DNA of 64,000 nucleotides from positions 1 to 64,000 of the forward strand of contig CAUJHJ010000048.1 of NCBI GenBank assembly GCA_963204835.1, written 5' to 3'. Each line of letters starts with the position of its first letter. Position 1 is the first letter of the stretch. Both the position numbers and the translations under genes were made by a program. Of this stretch, positions 58,552-64,000 are shown piece after piece. Origin of the DNA: Pseudomonadota bacterium. GTDB taxonomy: Bacteria > Pseudomonadota > Gammaproteobacteria > Steroidobacterales > Steroidobacteraceae. Under the pieces are notes generated by a model that ran no database searches, was not told the DNA's origin, and was given only the letters and a program-made list of their open reading frames with translations.

Positions 58552-59723
58552 GGCGCGAGCCATCGCGGCGAGGTGGCGAGGCGCGCCTGCCAGTAAGGTG
58601 AATAGAGGCTCGCAAGCTCGCGACGGCGGTCGGTACGCGACTCGGCGCGCGCATGGAAAACCCGTGCCGACGAAAGCGCCAGCATGTCCCTGCGGGCCGG
58701 GCCGCCACCGCCCACGGGCACCGCGAGTTCGAGGTCGAGCCGCAGGTCGTTCACCGCCGTGGCTTCGAGCCGGCTCACGTCGCGCATGGCCGGCAGGCCG
58801 CGAAAGAGACGCGAGCTGCGCAGGTCGCGCATCGCGGCTCGCGACGTGCGGCGGTTCACCCGGTAGCTGCCGCCGTGCTCCCCGCGCAGTGAACTGCGCG
58901 GCCCCTGCTCCGCCGCGCCCCAGCCGATCGAGAAGGTTTCACGCCAGTCGAAGAGCAGGCGCTGGTGCAGGGCGAAGGTATCCATGCCGCGCCAGGTGTC
59001 GTAGCCGAGCAGATCGGTGCCGCCGCGCTTCTGCAGCTGCACGATTGCGGCACTGGCCAGCACGGCGCCCCGATCGGCGGTGAAGCGGTCCAGTGAACGA
59101 AGGACGACATCCTTCTGCCGACCACGCTGCGCGCCCCCATAGGCGCGAGTGAGACGGTTCCACTGGCCGGCGTGTACGCCGAAGAAGGCCTGGCCCCGCG
59201 CGCTCGGCACCGCGCCGGGAAAGTTCTCCGCGGCGACGCGCCGCGCAAGATCGAGCGTGGCGGGCGCCGCGGCCCCATGCAGTGCATCGGCGGCACGCGC
59301 AAAGTCGGTGGTGAACACCGCGAGGGTGCCCTCGCCGGCCGCGAGCAACGGCTGCGCGGCACGGTTCACGCCGGACATCACCCGGCTCAGCGCCGTAGTC
59401 GCCGCCCCGAGCCAGGGGACGAAGCGGGCGACCCTGTTCACGCGGCTGACCGTGCGTGTCATGTACTCGAGCCAGGACCGCAGGCTGACCGACTGCGCCA
59501 TGGCGGCCTGGTTCGCGACGATCGCACGGTTCATGTAGCTGTCGAAGTTGAGCACGCGCGCCTCGAAGGTGGCGGCCGACAGCGCCGCGGCATCCGCGGC
59601 GTCGATGAGACGCCGCTTCTGCGCGGCGAGCCGGCCGCCCTCGTGCACGAACAGGGCGGCCGCCGCCAGGCAAGCGAGCACCACGAGGGTGAAAACCACG
59701 GCATGTCCATGCTCGCGCCGCAC
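58548..59723 (-). CDS. TadG-like pilus assembly protein
   Basis: This 391-residue protein has an N-terminal helix (AVVFTLVVLACLAAAALFVHEGG) followed by KRRLIDAADAAALSAAT, the TadG/TadE-like N-terminal block. No von Willebrand A domain is seen in the remainder, so it is shorter than classical TadG. A periplasmic fibre or adhesion role is possible. It lies three bases after the Flp gene. Confidence 0.8.
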   Translation of the reverse strand: MRREHGHAVVFTLVVLACLAAAALFVHEGGRLAAQKRRLIDAADAAALSAATFEARVLNFDSYMNRAIVANQAAMAQSVSLRSWLEYMTRTVSRVNRVARFVPWLGAATTALSRVMSGVNRAAQPLLAAGEGTLAVFTTDFARAADALHGAAAPATLDLARRVAAENFPGAVPSARGQAFFGVHAGQWNRLTRAYGGAQRGRQKDVVLRSLDRFTADRGAVLASAAIVQLQKRGGTDLLGYDTWRGMDTFALHQRLLFDWRETFSIGWGAAEQGPRSSLRGEHGGSYRVNRRTSRAAMRDLRSSRLFRGLPAMRDVSRLEATAVNDLRLDLELAVPVGGGGPARRDMLALSSARVFHARAESRTDRRRELASLYSPYWQARLATSPRWLAP

Positions 59724-59726
59724 GGC

Positions 59727-59972
59727 CTACTGCTCGAAGTCCTGCAGGGTCTTCTGTGCCTGGCCCTCGGTGTTCGAGCGCTGCTGCGCCTGGTTCACCG
59801 CGCCGCGGGCACCGCCGGATTGCGAGCCGGCGAGCGCCGATGCCGCCACCGAGGTCTGTCCGCGCACGATGTCGCCGAATGCCGTGTAGACGCCGATCGC
59901 GGCGACGGCGATGAGCGCCACGATGATGATGTACTCGGTCATGCCCTGACCACGGGAGCTGCGCCTTGTCAT
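59727..59972 (-). CDS. Flp-type pilin
   Basis: This 81-residue prepilin reads RG-QGMTEYIIIVALIAVAAIGVY: G before the cleavage site, E at +5 and Y at +6, then the long hydrophobic helix. The soluble tail is glycine/alanine/glutamine-rich. A GGAGG Shine-Dalgarno lies about eight bases before the ATG, the strongest ribosome site in the locus, fitting the major pilin. It is first in the Tad run. Confidence 0.88.
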   Translation of the reverse strand: MTRRSSRGQGMTEYIIIVALIAVAAIGVYTAFGDIVRGQTSVAASALAGSQSGGARGAVNQAQQRSNTEGQAQKTLQDFEQ

Positions 59973-60082
59973 TGCGATTTCCTCCGCTGGTTCGAGCTTC
60001 GATTGAACGCGCGGGCCGTGCCGCAAGCACGCCGAGAAACGACGGTCTTTACGGCGAAATCCGCACGCGCGACACTCGTCGC

Positions 60083-61225
60083 ATGCACACTCGCCGCAAG
60101 TCACTGCGCCTGCTGCCCGCCTGCGCCGCCGCCACGCTCCTTGCCGCCGTGGCCGCGACCGATGCCGCCGTTGCATCGCCGCCGCCCGAAGTGGAGCAGC
60201 TCATCGCGCAACTCGGCCTGAAAGTCGACGCCGTGCCCGTGCGCGAGCGCGCGACCTGGCGGCCGCTGCGCCGGATCGTCGTGCGCGCCAATCTCGCGCC
60301 GCAGGCCGCGCAGTACCTCGCGCCGGTCGCGGCCGGCGCCCATATCGTCGTGGCGGCCACGCCTGCCGAGGCGCTGGCGGCGGCACCGGGCGCCGATGCC
60401 TTCCTCGGCTTCTGCGAAGCGGACTTGCTGGCCGCGGCGCCCGGCACTCGCTGGGTCCAGGCATTCTCGGCCGGCATCGAAAAGTGCGTGGCCCTGCCCG
60501 CCATCCGCACGCGCGGCATCGTCGTCACCAACATGCAGCGCGCGCTCGGCCCGCCCATGGCGGAACACGCGATCGCACTGCTGCTCGCGCTCGCGCGCCA
60601 CCTCGATGTCTACATCGCGCGCGGGGCCGCCGGACGCTGGGACGATTCTCCCGGCCCCGGTGCACCCGTGCAGGTCCTCGCCGGCAAGACATTGCTCGTC
60701 GCCGGCCTCGGCGGCATCGGCACCGAGGTCGCGCGCCTCGCGCACGCGCTCGGCATGCGTGTCATTGCCACGCGCGCATCGGATCGCCCGGGGCCGCCGT
60801 TCGTTGAACAGGTCGGCAAGCCCGCCGACTTGCTCCCTTTTGCCGCGCGCGCCGACGCCGTGGTCGCGGCCCTGCCGCTCACCGCGGAGACGCGCGGCCT
60901 CTTCGATGCGAATTTCTTCGCGGCCATGAGGCGTGGCGCCCTGTTCGTGAACCTCGGCCGTGGCGCGAGCGTCGTGACCGGCGACCTCGTCGCTGCGCTC
61001 GCTAGTGGACAGGTCGGCGGCGCCGGGCTCGACGTGACCGATCCCGAGCCCCTGCCGCCCGGCCATCCGTTGTGGCGCGCGCCGCGCACGATCATCACGC
61101 CGCACATGTCAGCGACCACCGATGCCGACGAGGGCCATCGTCGCAGGATCGTGCGCGAGAACCTGCGGCGCTGGCAGGCGGGTGAGGCGCTGCTTTCGGT
61201 GGTCGATGTCGAACGCGGCTATTGA
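60083..61225 (+). CDS. D-2-hydroxyacid dehydrogenase with a Tat-like signal peptide
   Basis: This 380-residue NAD-dependent dehydrogenase has the Rossmann motif GLGGIGTE and catalytic R, E and H in NLGRG, DPEPLPPGHP and TPHMSA. The first 32 residues look like an export signal: TRRKSLRLLPA followed by a hydrophobic stretch and AVA before SPPP. The twin arginine suggests Tat export with cofactor bound. A cytoplasmic start inside the domain is possible but no better Shine-Dalgarno was seen. It overlaps the next hydrolase gene by 20 bases. Confidence 0.85.
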   Translation: MHTRRKSLRLLPACAAATLLAAVAATDAAVASPPPEVEQLIAQLGLKVDAVPVRERATWRPLRRIVVRANLAPQAAQYLAPVAAGAHIVVAATPAEALAAAPGADAFLGFCEADLLAAAPGTRWVQAFSAGIEKCVALPAIRTRGIVVTNMQRALGPPMAEHAIALLLALARHLDVYIARGAAGRWDDSPGPGAPVQVLAGKTLLVAGLGGIGTEVARLAHALGMRVIATRASDRPGPPFVEQVGKPADLLPFAARADAVVAALPLTAETRGLFDANFFAAMRRGALFVNLGRGASVVTGDLVAALASGQVGGAGLDVTDPEPLPPGHPLWRAPRTIITPHMSATTDADEGHRRRIVRENLRRWQAGEALLSVVDVERGY

Positions 61226-61985
61226 GCTCGATCCGCAGTCCCGCGGCGACGTCGACCGCCCGCCCTTGCTGCTGCTGCACGCGCTCGGCAGCTCGCTCGC
61301 GATGTGGGACGCGCAGGTCGCGGCGCTCGAGCCGTATTTTCATCTCGTCCGCTACTCCCTGCGCGGCCATGGTGCCTCGGCCCGCGCCGGCGTGGAGGAG
61401 TCGGACATTGCCGCACTGGCCGCCGATGCCTGTGCGGTGCTCGACCGCCTTGGCATCGAACGCGCGCACTGGTGCGGCCTGTCGCTCGGCGGCATGGTGG
61501 CGATGCGCGCCGCGATCCACACACCCGGTCGCGTCGACCGGCTGGTGCTCGCCAACACCGCCGCCCATATGCCGCCGGCGGCCGCCTGGTCGGAGCGGAT
61601 GGCGCTCGTGCGCCATGGCGGCATGGAGCCGCTCGCCGAACCCACGATGGCACGCTGGTTCACGCCGGCATTCCGGCAGCGCGCACCCTGCGAAGTCGGG
61701 CGCATCCGGAAGATCTTCCTCGGCACGGATCCCGCCAGCTACGCGGCGGCCTGCGCCGCCATCCGCGACCTGGACCTGCGCGCCGATCTCGCCCGCATCG
61801 GCGCGCCGACGCTGCTGCTGGCGGGCGCCCACGATGCCGGCGTGCCGCCCGCCCGAATGGCCGAAATGCAGGCCGCCATCTGCGGCGCCCGCCTCGTGAC
61901 CCTCGATGCCGCCCATCTCTCGAACATCGAGGCGTGCGCGGAGTTCACCGCCGCGCTGTGCACGCACCTCGGCGTCAGCCCGTGA
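61206..61985 (+). CDS. Alpha/beta hydrolase, 3-oxoadipate enol-lactonase-like
   Basis: This 259-residue hydrolase has LLLLHALGSSLAMWD, the nucleophile elbow GLSLGGMV, the acid-loop LLAGAHDAGVPP and a C-terminal histidine in DAAHLSNIEA. PcaD-type lactonases are the closest match, but a general esterase is possible. The ATG at 61206 lies inside the 3' end of the dehydrogenase, indicating coupling. It converges on the sensor kinase, overlapping by 11 bases. Confidence 0.85.
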   Translation: MSNAAIELDPQSRGDVDRPPLLLLHALGSSLAMWDAQVAALEPYFHLVRYSLRGHGASARAGVEESDIAALAADACAVLDRLGIERAHWCGLSLGGMVAMRAAIHTPGRVDRLVLANTAAHMPPAAAWSERMALVRHGGMEPLAEPTMARWFTPAFRQRAPCEVGRIRKIFLGTDPASYAAACAAIRDLDLRADLARIGAPTLLLAGAHDAGVPPARMAEMQAAICGARLVTLDAAHLSNIEACAEFTAALCTHLGVSP

Positions 61986-63399
61986 GCGGTGTCGGCGGCT
62001 CGCTGAAGTAGTCCGGCTCGAGCGGGACGGCGCCCACGGTCAAGGTCGGCAAGGTCAGCGTGACTTCGAGGCCGCCCGCGGGCAGGTTGCGCGCCCTGGC
62101 GGCGCCTCGGTGCAGCCGCATGGCCCGCGCGACGATCGCGAGCCCGAGACCCGAGCCGCCCGGCTGGCGCATGCGCGCATCGTCCATGCGGAAGAACGGT
62201 TCGAAGATGTGCTCGAGCGCATCCACCGGCACGCCGGGGCCGCGGTCCTGCACGATGATCGCGGCCTCCCCGCCCTGCACCCGCAGCCGCACGTCGATAT
62301 GCGTGCCCTCGGAGGTGTGATGGATGGCATTGCGCAGCACGTTCTGCAGCGCGCTGCCGAGGATCATCGGGCTGCCGTAGACCTGCACCTCGAGGCCCTC
62401 GGCATCCAGCAGCCCGAGCACGCAGTGGCGCTGCGCGGCCTCGAGCTGCGCATCCTCGACCACCTCTTCGACGAACGGCGCCAGCGCGATGCGCTGGAAC
62501 TTCGGTGGCGCCGACATCGCGTCGAGCCTCGAGAGGCTCAGGATGGACCCAATCATGTGGTCGAGCCGGTCGACCTGTTGCTGCAGGCGCGCGACATCGC
62601 CCTCCAGCCGGCCGTCCGGGTCGCGCCGGCGCAGCAGCTCGAGCGCCACGTTGAGGCGCGCGAGCGGCGTACGCAACTCATGCGACATGTCGCGAACCAG
62701 CCGGTCGCGGGCCTTCAGCAAGTGCCCGAGGCGCCCCGCCATCGCGGTGAAATCGCGGGCAAGCGCGCCAAGTTCGTCGTTGCGCGCGATCACGCGGCCG
62801 CTGACCTCGGGCGCCGCGAGGCCCGCGGCAAACGAACGGGTGGCGCGCGCGAGCTCGCGGATCGGCCGGCTGAAGCTGCGCGCGAGGATGCCGGCTACGG
62901 CGCCGCTCATCAGGATGGCGAGCGCGATCAGCAGGATCGGCAACTGCTTGATGCCGACGCCGTCCCACCAGGATGGATTGCGCTCGACGAGATACACCGC
63001 GAAACGCCGCCCATCCGCCAGCTGCACCTGCGGAATCCAGCGGGAGGCGTACAGGGAGCGTGAGCGGTCGGCCGGGTCCAGCTTGAGGACGGCCGGCGTG
63101 CGCATCGCAAGGCCTGCGGGCACCGCGCGGCCGATGAGGTCGGCACCTGTGCTGTCGACAACGAGCACCTGCATGTGGCCCGGGCGCGCCTCCTCGGCGC
63201 GCAACCAGTCACGCAGCGCCGGCTCGCCACCCCGGTCGATCGCGGCGGCGGCGGCGGCGGCGACATGCGCCGCATCCTGTCCCGCGAGCCGCTCGATGCG
63301 CTCGCTCACCATCAGGAAGCTGACCGCCGTGCCGAGACCGAGCATCAGCAGGCTCGCGATGCTGACCGTGAGGAAGATCCGGCCGTAGACGCTCTTCAC
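61975..63399 (-). CDS. CpxA-like sensor histidine kinase
   Basis: This 474-residue kinase has membrane segments near residues 8-30 and 165-185 around a periplasmic sensor, a HAMP domain, the H-box MSHELRTPLARLN, N-box LRNAIHH and G-boxes DRGPGVP and GSGLGLAI. The start is GTG, overlapping the regulator stop (GTGA). The CpxA resemblance is from HAMP/H-box context; the signal is unknown. Confidence 0.88.
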   Translation of the reverse strand: MKSVYGRIFLTVSIASLLMLGLGTAVSFLMVSERIERLAGQDAAHVAAAAAAAIDRGGEPALRDWLRAEEARPGHMQVLVVDSTGADLIGRAVPAGLAMRTPAVLKLDPADRSRSLYASRWIPQVQLADGRRFAVYLVERNPSWWDGVGIKQLPILLIALAILMSGAVAGILARSFSRPIRELARATRSFAAGLAAPEVSGRVIARNDELGALARDFTAMAGRLGHLLKARDRLVRDMSHELRTPLARLNVALELLRRRDPDGRLEGDVARLQQQVDRLDHMIGSILSLSRLDAMSAPPKFQRIALAPFVEEVVEDAQLEAAQRHCVLGLLDAEGLEVQVYGSPMILGSALQNVLRNAIHHTSEGTHIDVRLRVQGGEAAIIVQDRGPGVPVDALEHIFEPFFRMDDARMRQPGGSGLGLAIVARAMRLHRGAARARNLPAGGLEVTLTLPTLTVGAVPLEPDYFSEPPTPLTG

Positions 63400-64000
63400 G
63401 CCGGCGCGCCCGGGTCCATGGCATAGCCCGCGCCGCGCACGCCGCGGATCTCCGGCGCGTCCTCGCCGAGCTTGCGGCGCAGGTTCGCCACGTGCGTGTC
63501 GATGCTGCGGTCGAATGCCTCGAGCGGCCGGCCGAGCGCGCGTTCGCACAGCAGCTGCCGGCTCACCACCTGCCCGGCCGAACGCGCGAGCTCCTCGAGC
63601 ACGCGCGCCTCGGCGCCGGTGAGCGTGACCTCGCGTCCCGCGACCGCTGCGCGGCCGCGCGCCAGGTCGAGTACCAGCGCCCCGACCGTGAGCAGCCGCT
63701 CGGCGGGCCCGGCGGCGCTGGCCGTCGGCCGGCGCAGGATGGCGCGGATGCGCGCGATGAGTTCACGCGGGTGGAAGGGCTTTGCGAGGTAGTCGTCCGC
63801 ACCCACCTCGAGGCCGACGATCCGGTCGACGGCTTCGCCGCGCGCGGTCAGCATGAGGACAGGCAAGGCGCTGCGCCGGCGCAGCGTGCGCAGCACGTCG
63901 AACCCGCTCATGCCCGGCAGCATCACGTCGAGCACCGCGAGGTCGACCCTGTGCTGCTCGACATGCGCGAGCGCGGCGGGGCCCGAGTGCGCGCTCGCCA
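63396..64000 (-). CDS. CpxR-like response regulator (partial)
   Basis: The OmpR-family regulator is cut by the window end, so its N-terminus is missing. The phosphoacceptor aspartate is in LAVLDVMLPG, followed by TAR, KPF and a winged-helix domain ending in NLRRKLGEDAPEIRGVRGAGY. It is paired with the downstream sensor kinase. Confidence 0.88.
   Translation of the reverse strand, partial: ASAHSGPAALAHVEQHRVDLAVLDVMLPGMSGFDVLRTLRRRSALPVLMLTARGEAVDRIVGLEVGADDYLAKPFHPRELIARIRAILRRPTASAAGPAERLLTVGALVLDLARGRAAVAGREVTLTGAEARVLEELARSAGQVVSRQLLCERALGRPLEAFDRSIDTHVANLRRKLGEDAPEIRGVRGAGYAMDPGAPA

Overview
The window is gene-dense, high-GC chromosomal DNA from a gammaproteobacterium. The evidence is a uvrC-pgsA-tRNA-Gly-tRNA-Cys order matching E. 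coli (uvrC-pgsA-glyW-cysT), a thrABC operon with fused aspartokinase/homoserine dehydrogenase, a purB/nudJ/mnmA neighbourhood, and PhoP-, MsrPQ- and glyoxylate-shunt genes of gammaproteobacterial type. The leucine- and lysine-degradation genes, class II DAHP synthase, Rieske oxygenase and Tad locus suggest an environmental heterotroph, perhaps in the Xanthomonadales/Nevskiales/Steroidobacter neighbourhood. That placement is inference. No stretch over 300 bases lacks a gene, and most neighbouring genes overlap by 1 to 20 bases. No CRISPR, insertion sequence or prophage was seen.

Layout. 1-4.6 kb (minus): icd-udgB-uvrC-pgsA, then a two-tRNA unit. 4.7-9.2 kb: aceB-aceA, with a divergent XRE regulator across a palindromic promoter. 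9.3-13.6 kb: a nested inverted repeat, aroG (class II), then a saccharopine dehydrogenase/ALDH7 pair for lysine metabolism. 13.6-19.6 kb (minus): yebC, a PepSY-phoP-phoQ operon and fumC-nudL-mazG. 19.7-24.5 kb: purB, a DUF7931-like gene, nudJ, mnmA and a CysK-family enzyme. 24.6-29.6 kb: acnA, a HAD phosphatase and msrPQ. 29.6-36.3 kb: kynA and a YgjP-type protease, divergent from an ABC exporter and threonine aldolase, then a TPR protein, tatD and a NERD-domain gene. 36.3-41.1 kb (minus): thrA-thrB-thrC. 41.1-47 kb: xdhC, an MFS transporter, a Rieske oxygenase, an unknown gene, mocA and a serine-hydrolase-like lipoprotein. 47-50.8 kb (minus): yjdF-like, a biotin-dependent carboxylase alpha subunit and isovaleryl-CoA dehydrogenase. 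50.8-60 kb (minus): a Tad (tight adherence) secretion/pilus locus. 60-64 kb: a signal-peptide-bearing D-2-hydroxyacid dehydrogenase with an alpha/beta hydrolase, then a CpxAR-like two-component pair cut by the window end.

How the genes work together. Aconitase, isocitrate dehydrogenase, isocitrate lyase, malate synthase and fumarase cover much of the TCA/glyoxylate branch point. Isovaleryl-CoA dehydrogenase and the carboxylase feed acetyl-CoA into it. The Tad locus runs from the Flp-type pilin through TadG/TadE-like proteins, CpaB/RcpC, secretin, ATPase and TadB/TadC, with a DUF192 protein embedded. It lacks TadZ and a prepilin peptidase within the window.

Most notable signals: a recurrent extended -10 motif exactly six bases before start codons (predicted leaderless mRNAs), a perfect 14-bp palindrome over one such promoter, a nested 24-bp inverted repeat at 9.3 kb, a putatively Tat-exported NAD-dependent dehydrogenase, and a DUF192 gene translationally coupled inside the Tad operon.
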